In this document: in pieces, positions 26,280 through 33,969 of the stretch
Position numbering within the stretch: the stretch's first letter is position 1
How the letters are laid out: every line of letters begins with the position of its first letter
From: Paracoccus sp. MC1862
GTDB taxonomy: Bacteria > Pseudomonadota > Alphaproteobacteria > Rhodobacterales > Rhodobacteraceae
Direction of reading: 5' to 3'
DNA length: 64,000 bases
Assembly (NCBI RefSeq): GCF_016617715.1
Contig: NZ_CP067225.1
Coordinates: forward strand, 2,734,001 to 2,798,000
Position numbers and translations under genes: made by a program
Notes under the pieces: generated by a model
Database searches by the model: none
Seen by the model: only the letters and a program-made list of their open reading frames with translations
Told to the model about the DNA's origin: nothing

Positions 26280-27862
26280 CAGTGGCGGAAATGGCGCTGT
26301 CCGGTGAAGACCATGGCGAGGCCGCCGCGATCGGCCGCCGCGATGACTTCCTCGTCGCGCATGGACCCGCCGGGCTGGATCACCGCCCGCGCGCCGGCCT
26401 CGGCCAGCGCCTCAATGCCGTCGGCGAAGGGGAAGAAGGCGTCGGATGCGACCGCCGCGCCCTCGGTCAGGGGGGCGGAAAGGCCCAGCGCTTCGGCCAT
26501 GTCCTCGGACTTGCGACGGCCGATGCGGGTCGAATCGACCCGGCTCATCTGGCCTGCGCCGATGCCGACGGTGGCGCGGTCCTTGGCATAGACGATGGCG
26601 TTCGACTTGACGTGCTTGGCGACGGTCCAAGCGAACATGAGGTCGGCAAGCTCGGCCTCGCTGGGCTGTCGCTGGGTGACAACGCGCAGCTCGGCAGGCG
26701 TCACATGGCCGGTGTCGCGCGTCTGCACCAGGAAGCCGCCCGCCACCTGACGGAAGGTCAGTCCGCCCGCACGCGCGTCGGGCAGGCCCCCGGTGGTCAG
26801 CAGGCGCAGGTTCTTTTTCGCGGCGAAGATCGCACGGGCCTCGTCATCGGCATCCGGCGCAATGACGACCTCGGTGAAGATCTCGGTGATGGCGCGGGCC
26901 GTGGCCGCGTCCAGCCTGCCGTTCAGCGCGACGATGCCGCCGAAGGCCGAGGTGCGGTCGCAGTCGAAGGCGCGGCGATAGGCTTCCTCCAGCGTCTCGG
27001 CGCGGGCCACGCCGCAGGGGTTGGCGTGCTTGATGATGGCGACGGCGGGGCCTTCGGTGAACTCGGCCACGAGCTCGAAGGCCGCGTCGGTGTCGTTGAT
27101 GTTGTTGTAGGACAGTTCCTTGCCCTGCCATTGGCGCGCGGTCGCCACGCCGGGGCGGGCCGAGCTGTCGGTGTAGAAGGCAGCAGCCTGATGCGGGTTC
27201 TCGCCATAACGCAGGGGCTGGGCAAGCGTACCGGCAAAGGCGCGGCGGCGCGGGGTCTCCTCGCCAACGGCCTGCGCCATCCAAGTGGACACGGCGGCGT
27301 CATAGGCCGCCGTCCGCGCATAGGCCGTCTGCGCCATGCGCTTGCGGAAGGGCAGGGTGGTGGCGCCTCCGTTGGCGTCCAGTTCGGCCAGCACCGCGCC
27401 GTAATCCTGCACGTCCACGACCGTCGTCACAAAAGCGTGGTTCTTGGCCGCCGCGCGGATCATCGCCGGGCCACCGATGTCGATGTTCTCGATGCAGTCG
27501 TCGTAGGCGGACCCCTTCGCCACCGTCTCCTCGAAGGGGTAGAGGTTGACCACCAGCAGGTCGATCGGGGCAATCCCGTGTTCGTCCATGCTGGCGCGGT
27601 GATCCGCATTGTCGCGCAGGGCCAGCAACCCGCCGTGGACCGCCGGATGCAGCGTCTTGACGCGGCCGTCCATCATCTCGGGGAAGCCGGTGAGTTCGGA
27701 CACGTCGCGCACCTTCAGCCCGGCCTCGCGCAGTGCCCGTGCCGTGCCGCCGGTGGACAGAAGCTCGACCCCGCGCGCGGCCAAGGCTTGGGCGAAGCCG
27801 ACAAGCCCCTTCTTGTCCGAAACGGAGATCAGCGCGCGGCGCAGGTCGATGCGGTCGGTCAT
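26279..27862 (-). CDS. purH: Bifunctional AICAR formyltransferase/IMP cyclohydrolase
   Basis: A 527-aa enzyme for the last two steps of IMP synthesis. The N-terminal MGS-like cyclohydrolase domain (about 1-150) shows [22 protein letters not shown] and [15 protein letters not shown]. The C-terminal AICAR transformylase domain shows [13 protein letters not shown] (about 217) and the catalytic Lys-His in [11 protein letters not shown] (about 275). The start at 27862 gives a typical N-terminus ([15 protein letters not shown]). It leads the run purH - lspA - BamF-like, with a one-base overlap into lspA, and diverges from msrC across 111 bp. Confidence 0.97.
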   Translation of the reverse strand: MTDRIDLRRALISVSDKKGLVGFAQALAARGVELLSTGGTARALREAGLKVRDVSELTGFPEMMDGRVKTLHPAVHGGLLALRDNADHRASMDEHGIAPIDLLVVNLYPFEETVAKGSAYDDCIENIDIGGPAMIRAAAKNHAFVTTVVDVQDYGAVLAELDANGGATTLPFRKRMAQTAYARTAAYDAAVSTWMAQAVGEETPRRRAFAGTLAQPLRYGENPHQAAAFYTDSSARPGVATARQWQGKELSYNNINDTDAAFELVAEFTEGPAVAIIKHANPCGVARAETLEEAYRRAFDCDRTSAFGGIVALNGRLDAATARAITEIFTEVVIAPDADDEARAIFAAKKNLRLLTTGGLPDARAGGLTFRQVAGGFLVQTRDTGHVTPAELRVVTQRQPSEAELADLMFAWTVAKHVKSNAIVYAKDRATVGIGAGQMSRVDSTRIGRRKSEDMAEALGLSAPLTEGAAVASDAFFPFADGIEALAEAGARAVIQPGGSMRDEEVIAAADRGGLAMVFTGQRHFRH

Positions 27863-27973
27863 GAGACGGGCCTTCGGCGGCAAGGGAATCGCGCCGTCCC
27901 TAGCGTCACGGACCGCGACAGTCCAGCGCGCCGCCCCTTTTCCGCCGAAGGGCGCGGCTGTAGCGTGGCGCGC

Positions 27974-28426
27974 ATGACCGATTACGCCGCCCTTTCCGCC
28001 CGAATCCGTGCCCTGACCGAGGGCGAAACCGACGAGATCGCGTGCATGGCCACTGTCGCCTGCGAGTTGCACCATGCAGACGACCGCTTCGACTGGACCG
28101 GCTTCTACCGCGTTACGGGGCCAGAGATGCTGAAGATCGGCCCCTATCAGGGTGGCCACGGCTGCCTGGTGATCCCCTTCTCGCGCGGGGTCTGCGGGGC
28201 CGCGGCCCGCACCCGCCAGACGCAGCTTGTCCCCGACGTCGAGGCTTTCCCGGGCCATATCGCCTGCTCCTCCTCGACCAGGTCGGAGATCGTGGTGCCG
28301 GTCTTCGGCGCAAACGACCGCCTGATCGGCGTGCTGGATATAGACAGCGACCGGCCGGATGCGTTCAATCAGGACGACGCGGCGGCGCTGGAAGGGATGA
28401 TGCGGGATGTCTTCGGAAGGCTCTGA
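27974..28426 (+). CDS. msrC: GAF-domain free methionine-(R)-sulfoxide reductase
   Basis: A 150-aa single GAF domain matching fRMsr/MsrC, which reduces free methionine-R-sulfoxide. The three redox cysteines of the family are present: two in [18 protein letters not shown] and one in [20 protein letters not shown] near the N-terminus and [14 protein letters not shown] near the C-terminus are also typical. It starts at ATG 27974, where the frame is clearly MsrC-like; upstream codons only mirror purH. It overlaps the first GFA gene by 20 bp and begins a chain of four overlapping genes (msrC, GFA, GFA, LysE). Confidence 0.9.
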   Translation: MTDYAALSARIRALTEGETDEIACMATVACELHHADDRFDWTGFYRVTGPEMLKIGPYQGGHGCLVIPFSRGVCGAAARTRQTQLVPDVEAFPGHIACSSSTRSEIVVPVFGANDRLIGVLDIDSDRPDAFNQDDAAALEGMMRDVFGRL

Positions 28427-28799
28427 GATCAGCGGCGCCTGCCTTTGCGGCGGCGTCAGCTTCACCGGACGGCTGACCGCCGAGCCGGCGACCGCCTGCC
28501 ACTGTTCCCAATGCCGCAGATGGAGCGGGCATGTCTGGGTCTCTGCCGAGTTGCGCGATGCCGCCATCACGGGAGAGCCCTTGCGCTGGTTCCGGTCGTC
28601 GGACAAGGCGGAACGGGGCTTCTGCGCCACCTGCGGATCATCCCTGTTCTGGCGCAGGCTGGGGGAAGACAGGGTTGCGGTCTCGGGCGGGGTCATCGAC
28701 CCCCCAACCGGGCTGCGGCTGGAAGGGCATATCTACGTGGCCGACAAGGGCGACTATTACGACATCACCGACGGTTTGCCGCAGCAGGCGCAGTCATGA
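28407..28799 (+). CDS. GFA family (CENP-V/GFA) zinc-binding protein, copy 1
   Basis: A 130-aa beta-sheet zinc protein of the Mss4-like fold. Zinc-binding cysteines sit in [21 protein letters not shown] and [12 protein letters not shown]. The family is named after glutathione-dependent formaldehyde-activating enzyme (Gfa), but most members have unknown substrates. It starts inside msrC and ends inside copy 2 (ATGA overlap). The two copies share long identical stretches such as [14 protein letters not shown] and [19 protein letters not shown], so they arose by tandem duplication. Confidence 0.88.
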   Translation: MSSEGSEISGACLCGGVSFTGRLTAEPATACHCSQCRRWSGHVWVSAELRDAAITGEPLRWFRSSDKAERGFCATCGSSLFWRRLGEDRVAVSGGVIDPPTGLRLEGHIYVADKGDYYDITDGLPQQAQS

Positions 28800-29185
28800 C
28801 CACGCGCCACGCCCGCTGCCTCTGCGGCGCCATCCGGGTCACGATCCGGGGCGATCTGGACGACATCGCCGCCTGCCACTGCAGCCAGTGCCGGCGCTGG
28901 TCGGGCCATGTCTGGGCCGCCGTCCCCGTCCCCGACGACCGGCTTTCCATCGAGGGCGCGGATCACGTCCGCTGGTTCCGATCCTCGGACAAGGCCGAGC
29001 GGGGCTTCTGCGCCACCTGCGGCAGTTCCATCTTCTGGCGCGCCTTCGGGCGGGGCGAGACCGACGTGGCGCTGGGCTGCCTCGAGCCGCCCACGGGCCT
29101 GCGCCTGCAGCGCCACATCTGGGTCGGCGACAAGGGCGACTATTACGACATCGCGGACGGCGTGCCGCAGGAGGAACGGCAATGA
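28796..29185 (+). CDS. GFA family (CENP-V/GFA) zinc-binding protein, copy 2
   Basis: A 129-aa paralogue of the preceding gene with the same three Cys motifs ([33 protein letters not shown]). It differs mainly in the loop after GHVW and in the N-terminus, which suggests altered substrate or partner binding. It begins with ATGA overlapping the stop of copy 1 and ends ATGA into the LysE gene. The duplicate may form a heterodimer with copy 1 or have diverged in specificity; sequence cannot decide. Confidence 0.88.
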   Translation: MTTRHARCLCGAIRVTIRGDLDDIAACHCSQCRRWSGHVWAAVPVPDDRLSIEGADHVRWFRSSDKAERGFCATCGSSIFWRAFGRGETDVALGCLEPPTGLRLQRHIWVGDKGDYYDIADGVPQEERQ

Positions 29186-29808
29186 TCTGGGACACGCTGG
29201 GCAACATCCCCACGGCGCAGCTTGTGGCTTTTGTCACCGGCGGGCTGGTGCTGAACGCCGCGCCCGGGCAGGACGTGTTCTTCGCCACCGCCTCGGGCAT
29301 CCAGGGCGGGCCGAGGGCCGGGGCCATGGCGGGCCTGGGCGTCGGCATCGGCGTGCTGTTCCACGTCACCCTGACGACGCTGGGCCTTGGCGCGGTCATC
29401 GCCACCCACCCCGAGGCGCTGTCGGCGATCAAGTGGATCGGGGCGGGCTACCTGCTGTATCTGGCGTGGAAGGCCTGGACCGCGCCCGCGCCGGACCCTT
29501 CTACGCGGATCGTGGTGCGCTCGCGCGACGTGATCCGGCGGGGGGCGCTGTCGAACGTGCTGAACCCCAAGCCGGTGCTGTTCCTGCTGGCCTTCCTGCC
29601 GCAGTTCACCAGCCCCGCGCATGGGCCGATCTGGCACCAGCTTCTGGGCCTCGGGCTGGTCTTCGCCTTTACAGGCGCATTGATAACAATGGCTTACGGG
29701 ATCGCGGCGGGTTGGCTGGGGATGCGGCTGGCGAGGCGGCTGGGCATCCTCAACCGCATCGCCGCGGTGATGTTCGCGGGGCTGGCGGTGCGGCTGGTGG
29801 CCCGGTAA
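29182..29808 (+). CDS. LysE/RhtB family amino-acid exporter
   Basis: A 208-aa inner-membrane protein with about six hydrophobic segments and the LysE-family hallmark near the N-terminus (GLVLNAAPGQDVFFATASG, residues about 21-39), followed by GYLLYLAWKAW and NVLNPKPVLFLLAFLPQF, the other family landmarks. Members export lysine, threonine, homoserine lactone or other amino-acid derivatives. GAGGAA lies just before the ATG, which overlaps the upstream GFA gene by four bases. The substrate is unknown; linkage to msrC hints at methionine-related or toxic amino-acid efflux, which is only an inference. Confidence 0.9.
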   Translation: MIWDTLGNIPTAQLVAFVTGGLVLNAAPGQDVFFATASGIQGGPRAGAMAGLGVGIGVLFHVTLTTLGLGAVIATHPEALSAIKWIGAGYLLYLAWKAWTAPAPDPSTRIVVRSRDVIRRGALSNVLNPKPVLFLLAFLPQFTSPAHGPIWHQLLGLGLVFAFTGALITMAYGIAAGWLGMRLARRLGILNRIAAVMFAGLAVRLVAR

Positions 29809-29817
29809 TCCGGGGCC

Positions 29818-30465
29818 ATGAGCTTCGTCTATCAGCCGAACCCCGAACAGCCCCGCCTGATCCACCACGACGACCAGATCCTGATCGTGGAAAAGCCTGC
29901 CGGCCTGCTGTCGGTGCCGGGGAGGGGAGAGGACCGGGCCGACTGCCTCATCAACCGGCTGCGCGGTGCCTTTCCGACCGTGCTGCTGGTGCACCGGCTG
30001 GACCTGGACACCTCGGGGATCATGGTCTTCGGGCTGACGCCCTTTGCCCAGAAGCACCTCAGCCAGCAGTTCGAGCGGCGGTTGGTGAAAAAGGCTTACA
30101 TTGCAAGGCTCTGGGGAAGGCTGGAACCCAAGGAGGGCCGGGTGGACCTGCCGCTGATCGTGGACTGGCCGAACCGGCCGCGGCAGAAGGTGGACCACGA
30201 AACGGGCCGCCCGGCGCAGACCGACTGGCGGGTGATCCGCGCCAGCGACGCCGAAACCCGCGTTCGGCTTTACCCGCTGACCGGGCGCAGCCACCAGTTG
30301 CGGGTGCACATGGCAAGCCTGAACCACCCCATCCTGGGCGATCCGCTGTATGCCCAAGGCGCTGCCGCCGACCACCCGCGGCTGATGCTGCATGCCGAGG
30401 CGCTGCGGCTGCGGCATCCCGACAGCAACGTGACGCTGAGCTTCTCGGCGCCTCCGCCCTTCTGA
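29818..30465 (+). CDS. RluA family RNA pseudouridine synthase
   Basis: A 215-aa single-domain enzyme isomerising uridine in RNA. The catalytic Asp is in HRLDLDTSGIMVFG (about residues 58-71), and the flanking family blocks ILIVEKPAGLLSVPG (about 21-35), KKAYIARLWG and LTGRSHQLRVHMASL (about 154-168) are all present. It lacks the S4 domain found in RluD/RluC, so it most resembles RluA (23S rRNA U746 / tRNA U32), although the target is not proven. Nine bases separate it from the LysE stop, so it probably belongs to the same transcript. Confidence 0.92.
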   Translation: MSFVYQPNPEQPRLIHHDDQILIVEKPAGLLSVPGRGEDRADCLINRLRGAFPTVLLVHRLDLDTSGIMVFGLTPFAQKHLSQQFERRLVKKAYIARLWGRLEPKEGRVDLPLIVDWPNRPRQKVDHETGRPAQTDWRVIRASDAETRVRLYPLTGRSHQLRVHMASLNHPILGDPLYAQGAAADHPRLMLHAEALRLRHPDSNVTLSFSAPPPF

Positions 30466-30470
30466 TTTCG

Positions 30471-30525
30471 CCACGCACGGGCCATGCACAACCGATGCAC
30501 ATCCCATGCACGGGTGATGCAGACG
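30471..30525. repeat. Five 11-bp phased direct repeats upstream of the lipocalin gene
   Basis: Five consecutive 11-bp units begin at 30471, 30482, 30493, 30504 and 30515, with core (A)TGCAC: CCACGCACGGG, CCATGCACAAC, CGATGCACATC, CCATGCACGGG, TGATGCAGACG. The spacing of exactly 11 bp puts every core on the same face of the helix, as in PhoB/OmpR-type response-regulator sites. It begins six bases after the pseudouridine synthase stop and ends 54 bp before the lipocalin start, so it is a candidate operator for that gene. Confidence 0.65.
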
Positions 30526-30578
30526 CAACCCTTCCGCCCCCTCGGGGCGTTGGACCCCCGACTGACGGAGGTTCACCC

Positions 30579-31112
30579 ATGCGTATCCGCACCATCGCCG
30601 CCGGGCTTGCCGCCCTTGCCGCCCTGTCCGCCTGTTCCCGCGCGATCATGACCCGCGTGCCGCAGGGCATCACACCTGTCACCGGCTTCGACGCCCGGCT
30701 CTACATGGGCCGCTGGTACGAGATCGCCCGCCTCGACCACCGCTTCGAGCGCGGCATGAGCGACGTGACCGCCGACTATGCGCTGAACGGGGACGGCAGC
30801 GTGCGGGTGGTCAACAGCGGCGTGAAAAACGGCCGCCGCACGTCCATCGAGGGCACCGCCCGCTTCAAGGGCGACCCGGATGTGGCGAGCCTTGCCGTCA
30901 GCTTCTTCCCCGGCTTTCCCGGCGGCTACCACGTCTTTGCGCTGGATCAGGGCTACCAGTGGGCGATGATCTCTGGCCCGGACCGCGGCTACCTGTGGAT
31001 ATTGTCCCGCCAGCCGGGGATGGAGGAGGAGCTTTACCGGCAGCTCGTCGGGATCGCGCAGGACCGGGGCTTCGCGGTCGAGGGGTTGATCCGGGTCAGT
31101 CACGGCGGCTAG
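30579..31112 (+). CDS. Lipocalin family lipoprotein (Blc-like)
   Basis: A 177-aa outer-membrane lipoprotein. The signal peptide ends with the lipobox LSAC (Cys at about residue 19). The lipocalin fold is marked by YMGRWYEIARLDHRFE (about 42-57, the GxW motif), a central VVNSGVKNG strand and the C-terminal GPDRGYLWILSRQP block (about 131-144). Blc-type lipocalins bind lysophospholipids and are induced by envelope stress. CGGAGG stands eight bases before the ATG. The phased repeats and a CGCCCC/GGGGCG hairpin lie in the upstream spacer and may regulate it. Confidence 0.9.
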   Translation: MRIRTIAAGLAALAALSACSRAIMTRVPQGITPVTGFDARLYMGRWYEIARLDHRFERGMSDVTADYALNGDGSVRVVNSGVKNGRRTSIEGTARFKGDPDVASLAVSFFPGFPGGYHVFALDQGYQWAMISGPDRGYLWILSRQPGMEEELYRQLVGIAQDRGFAVEGLIRVSHGG

Positions 31113-31143
31113 CCTCGCCCGAATTGGGCGCGAGAGGACGGCT

Positions 31144-31404
31144 TTGAACCACCTGTATTACGGCGACAACCTGGCGGTCCTGCGCGACCATATCGCAGAT
31201 GCGTCGGTGGACCTGATCTACCTGGATCCGCCGTTCAATTCCAACGCCAGCTACAACGTGCTGTTCCGCAGCGCGACCGGCGACCAGTCGGCGGCGCAGA
31301 TCGAGGCTTTCGACGACACCTGGCACTGGGGCGATGAGGCCGAGACGGCGTTCCAGTCGGTGCGGAACAGCGGCCACACCGACGCCGCGACGATGCTGGA
31401 GGTG
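31144..31404 (+). pseudogene. 5' remnant of a DNA methyltransferase gene
   Basis: Starting at a TTG at 31144, the frame encodes the front of a DNA N4/N6 methyltransferase of the Mod type: NHLYYGDNLAVLRDHI, then motif IV LDPPFNSNASYNVLF (about residues 28-42) and FDDTWHWGDEAE (about 57-68). Similarity stops after about GHTDAATML, at bases 31395-31404, and the frame runs on through unrelated DNA to a stop at 31458. The SAM-binding motif and the rest are missing. The far end of the same kind of gene reappears at about 33470-33853, so the middle has been lost or replaced by the insert between them. Confidence 0.8.
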
Positions 31405-31476
31405 GCAGGGCAAGATAATCTGAGTGCGTCGAGTATAACGGCAGCACTTGTGCGATAGACCCACCACTGCCCGATA

Positions 31477-31924
31477 TTATACGGCGCACATCCTCATGAA
31501 GTCCGCTTCACCTACGATGCGCAGAGCCTGCCCACTTCCGATCAGATTCTCGGCTTTCCGGTGCTTTGTGCTTTTGCCGTGCCCGGCAAGCCGGTCAAGG
31601 TCTTGGTCTCCGACGACCAAGATCGTCGTGCCCTTCGTCACATTGGCCTCGACGGCGGCTCCAGAGGCACTAGCCAAGTCAGCAGCTTCTTTGCGGAGTA
31701 TCTCCAGTGCGCCGGTGAAAACGATGCTCTCACCGGTGAGAGGTCCATCCTCGCCGCCCTCGCGCCGGATAGGTGCATCGCTGGGTACGTAGTTGCAGAA
31801 GCGGATCCATTCGGCAGGATCACGCCCTGTTTCCTCAATGGCCCTCAACAGGATCAGTCCGGCTGTGCGGGCGTCATGCAGGGCATCGTGGTGTTGGAAG
31901 TTTATGTCGAAGTGTTTGGCTAGG
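31477..31924 (-). pseudogene. 3' half of an exonuclease-BRCT gene split by an IS481-family element
   Basis: Encodes the C-terminal 146 residues of the interrupted gene whose front lies at 32984-33384. It begins at the target duplication with KHFDINFQHHDALHDARTAG, which carries the third exonuclease motif (HDALHDA) of DEDDh nucleases. A BRCT-like domain follows (GESIVFTGAL, ASGAAVEANVTKGTTILVVG), as found fused to NAD-dependent ligases and some DnaQ-like exonucleases. An ATG at 31932 lies inside the IS end and could give a short 151-aa product, but that would lack motifs I and II. GC content is lower than in the flanking genes. Confidence 0.85.
31919..31924. repeat. Target-site duplication, left copy
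   Basis: GCTAGG immediately left of the IS481-family element, identical to 32984-32989 on the right. Removing the element plus one copy joins the exonuclease frame without loss of a base. Confidence 0.9.
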
Positions 31925-32983
31925 TGTCCCATCCCGGACGATCACATAGACCCTCGCCGGACCGCCCTCTTCATGGCAAGATCGATCCTGCGAGACGTCC
32001 GGGACGGGAGGCGAGCATGCTGATCTCTCTGCACAAGCAGGCGACGACGACACCGAGGATCCGGGCTGCGATCCAGGCGAGCAGCGAGCCGGCCTGGATA
32101 GTGGCGGAGCGCTACGGCATCTCCGAGCAGACGGTCTGGAAATGGCGCAAGCGCGACAGCGTCCATGACCTGAGCCACACGGCGCACCGGCTTCAGACCA
32201 CGCTCACGCCGGCGCAGGAGGCCGTGGCGGTGGCGCTGCGCAGGTCCCTGCTGCTGCCGCTCGATGACCTGCTCTCGGTGGTGCGCGAGTTCCTCAACCC
32301 GGACGTCTCGCGCTCGGGGCTGGACCGCTGCCTGCGGCGGCACGGGGCGGGCAACCTGCGCGAGTTGAAGCCTGCCGCGCCGCAGCCCGCGCACAAGCCC
32401 TTCAAGGCCTATGCGCCCGGCTACCTCCACATCGACGTCAAATACCTGCCGCAGATGGCCGACGAGGACCGCCGGCGCTACCTCTTCGTCGCGATCGACC
32501 GCGCCACCCGATGGGTCTTCGTGCGCGTCTACCCGGCGAAGACGGCTGCCAACGCACGCCGTTTCCTTCGTGATCTGGAGCGCGCGGCGCCGATGAAGAT
32601 CGCCCGGGTGCTGACCGACAATGGCAAGGAGTTCACCGACCGGCTCTTCGGGTTGCGCCGCCGCGCCGCCACCGGCAACCACGAGTTCGACCGGCTCTGC
32701 GCCGAGTTCGGCATCGAACACCGCTTGGCGCCGCCGATGCGACCGCAGACGAATGGCATGGTCGAGCGGTTCAATGGCCGGATCGAGGACATCCTGCAGA
32801 GCCACCGCTTCCGCAGTGGCGAGGACCTGGAGCAGACCATCCTGCGCTATGTCCGCCTCTACAACGGCCAGCTGCCCCAGTCTGTCCTCAAAGGTCGAAC
32901 ACCCATCGATGCCCTCAAGGTCTGGCATCACGAAAGACCAGAGCTATTCAGGAAACAGCCGTATAATCACACGGGATGTGACA
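31925..32983 (+). mobile_element. IS481-family insertion sequence, 1,059 bp, intact
   Basis: Bounded by TGT...ACA with related ends: the left end TGTCCCATCCCG matches the reverse complement of the right end, TGTCACATCCCG, at 11 of 12 positions, with weaker matching to about 25 bp (17/25). A 6-bp target duplication GCTAGG flanks it (31919-31924 and 32984-32989), matching the NCTAGN target known for Bordetella IS481. It carries one transposase gene and splits the exonuclease-BRCT gene. Its GC content resembles the chromosome, unlike the gene it landed in. Confidence 0.92.
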
Positions 32984-32988
32984 GCTAG
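32017..32988 (+). CDS. IS481-family DDE transposase
   Basis: A 323-aa transposase. The N-terminus has helix-turn-helix segments (ERYGISEQTVWKWRKR, about 31-46). The rve catalytic core shows D140 in YLHIDVKYLP, D201 in VLTDNGKEF and E250 in RPQTNGMVERFNGR, so all three DDE residues are intact. ATG 32017 follows a GGGAGGCGAG ribosome site; the open frame extends further upstream through the IS end without support. The frame has no stop inside the element: the last full internal codon is GAC at 32980-32982, and AGC-TAG is completed by the target duplication. The gene looks functional. Confidence 0.92.
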   Translation: MLISLHKQATTTPRIRAAIQASSEPAWIVAERYGISEQTVWKWRKRDSVHDLSHTAHRLQTTLTPAQEAVAVALRRSLLLPLDDLLSVVREFLNPDVSRSGLDRCLRRHGAGNLRELKPAAPQPAHKPFKAYAPGYLHIDVKYLPQMADEDRRRYLFVAIDRATRWVFVRVYPAKTAANARRFLRDLERAAPMKIARVLTDNGKEFTDRLFGLRRRAATGNHEFDRLCAEFGIEHRLAPPMRPQTNGMVERFNGRIEDILQSHRFRSGEDLEQTILRYVRLYNGQLPQSVLKGRTPIDALKVWHHERPELFRKQPYNHTGCDS

Positions 32989-32989
32989 G
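32984..32989. repeat. Target-site duplication, right copy
   Basis: GCTAGG immediately right of the element. The TAG within it (32986-32988) is the stop codon used by the transposase frame. Confidence 0.9.
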
Positions 32990-33384
32990 TTCGAGAGTCC
33001 GTAGCCAGACTTCGAGAACTGCGTCCAGGCTCGCCGGGCAACGCGAGCCGTGTCAAGCCACTTGCATGATAGTGCTGGGAGAGAATGGAGGTCGCAGACC
33101 CTGCCTAAAGCAACCCGGTCAAAATGCGTGTGACAGGCTACAACGTTTTCGGAGGTGAGTTCGCAAAGACGACCATGGAGGTCTCGGATGGAGGGAGCGC
33201 CTGCCACGGCTTCTGCCGTAATCCCGTGAATGGCTACATTGACGGGATCGAAGTAGTCTTGGGGGTCGATAAGGTGGCTCTCTGCGTCAACTTCAACGCC
33301 ATTTTCAAATGTGACAATGCCAATCTGGCAAATACTGCTCATCCGCGGATTAGCGGTTTCAACGTCAACAACAACGAATTTCAT
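32984..33384 (-). pseudogene. 5' half of an exonuclease (DEDDh)-BRCT gene split by an IS481-family element
   Basis: Starts at ATG 33384 behind a perfect AGGAGG and encodes the first 134 residues of a DnaQ-like 3'-5' exonuclease. Motif I is DVETAN (Asp7, Glu9) and motif II lies around CHTHFDRVAL (about 84-93). The frame reaches GYGLSNLA at the target duplication and then reads into the IS end, stopping at 32944. Joining it to 31477-31918 restores YGLSNLA-KHFDINFQHHDALHDA and a 280-aa protein with all exonuclease motifs plus a C-terminal BRCT domain. The insertion therefore looks recent. Lower GC and rarer codons than its neighbours suggest the gene was acquired. Confidence 0.87.
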
Positions 33385-33469
33385 AGGACCTCCTCTACAA
33401 GCCTAATTGATCATTGCCGGAGGCAGGATATGCGGCAAGTCCTAGTAGGATGCGCAGCCGTGGCGATTA

Positions 33470-33853
33470 GGGAAAAAGGGTGCGGACGGCGGCATCGACG
33501 GGCGGCTGCCCTTCGGCAAGACCAACGTGGCGCTGGTCAGTGTCAAGGGCGGCAAGGATCGGCAAAGGAACCACATCGACCAGTAGCGCGGGGTGATCGA
33601 CCGCGAAAAGGCCGATATCGGCGTGTTCCTGACCCTGCATGAACCGACCGGCCCGATGAAGGCCGAGGCGGCAGGGGCGGGACAGTTCCAGCTTGACGGC
33701 TTTGACCCGGTGCCGCGCATCCAGATCGTGACGGTCGAGGAAGCCATGGCCCTGCGCGAACGCGCGGTGCGGATACCGCTGGCCCGCGCCGACACCTTCC
33801 GCAAGCCCGCGCGCGAGGAGGACAAGTCCCGGCAGTTCGGGCTGGACCTGTAG
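33470..33853 (+). pseudogene. 3' remnant of the methyltransferase/Mrr-like nuclease fusion gene
   Basis: In frame from about 33470, GKKGADGGIDGRLPFG and VALVSVKGGK match the Asp-x(n)-xVK core of Mrr-like PD-(D/E)XK domains fused to some site-specific methyltransferases. An in-frame TAG at 33584-33586 interrupts it. The frame then continues as RGVIDREKADIGVFLTL, EPTGPMKAEAA and PRIQIVTVEEA to a normal end at 33853. A GTG at 33593 could start an 86-aa fragment, but it is unlikely to be functional. It belongs with the remnant at 31144-31404; everything between is foreign, and the central part of the gene is missing. Confidence 0.8.
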
Positions 33854-33867
33854 GCCACAAACGGAAA

Positions 33868-33888
33868 CGGCCCCTGCAACAGGGGCCG
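33868..33888. terminator. Terminator hairpin after the methyltransferase remnant
   Basis: Perfect 9-bp stem CGGCCCCTG/CAGGGGCCG with loop CAA, 14 nt after the remnant's stop and facing the PLD-N-like gene on the other strand. Confidence 0.65.
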
Positions 33889-33969
33889 CCCGGGGACTGC
33901 CATGCGCCGCTTTCCGGCGCGTGTTCCCCGCGGACGGGGGGCAGGGGCAAGGGCCGCGATGCCCCCTGC

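Noticed and set aside
30471..30525. CRISPR array
   Set aside because: Units are 11 bp with no spacers and no cas genes are present; better explained as phased protein-binding repeats.
31477..31932. Intact 151-aa gene starting at ATG 31932
   Set aside because: The ATG lies in the IS end; the protein is the back half of the exonuclease-BRCT gene and lacks motifs I and II.
31144..33853. An active restriction-modification or defence system
   Set aside because: The methyltransferase lacks its middle, the nuclease part has an in-frame stop, and the exonuclease is split by an IS; no complete enzyme remains except the transposase.
33593..33853. Independent 86-aa gene starting at GTG 33593
   Set aside because: It is the in-frame continuation of the broken methyltransferase-nuclease gene after the TAG at 33584 and has no ribosome binding site.
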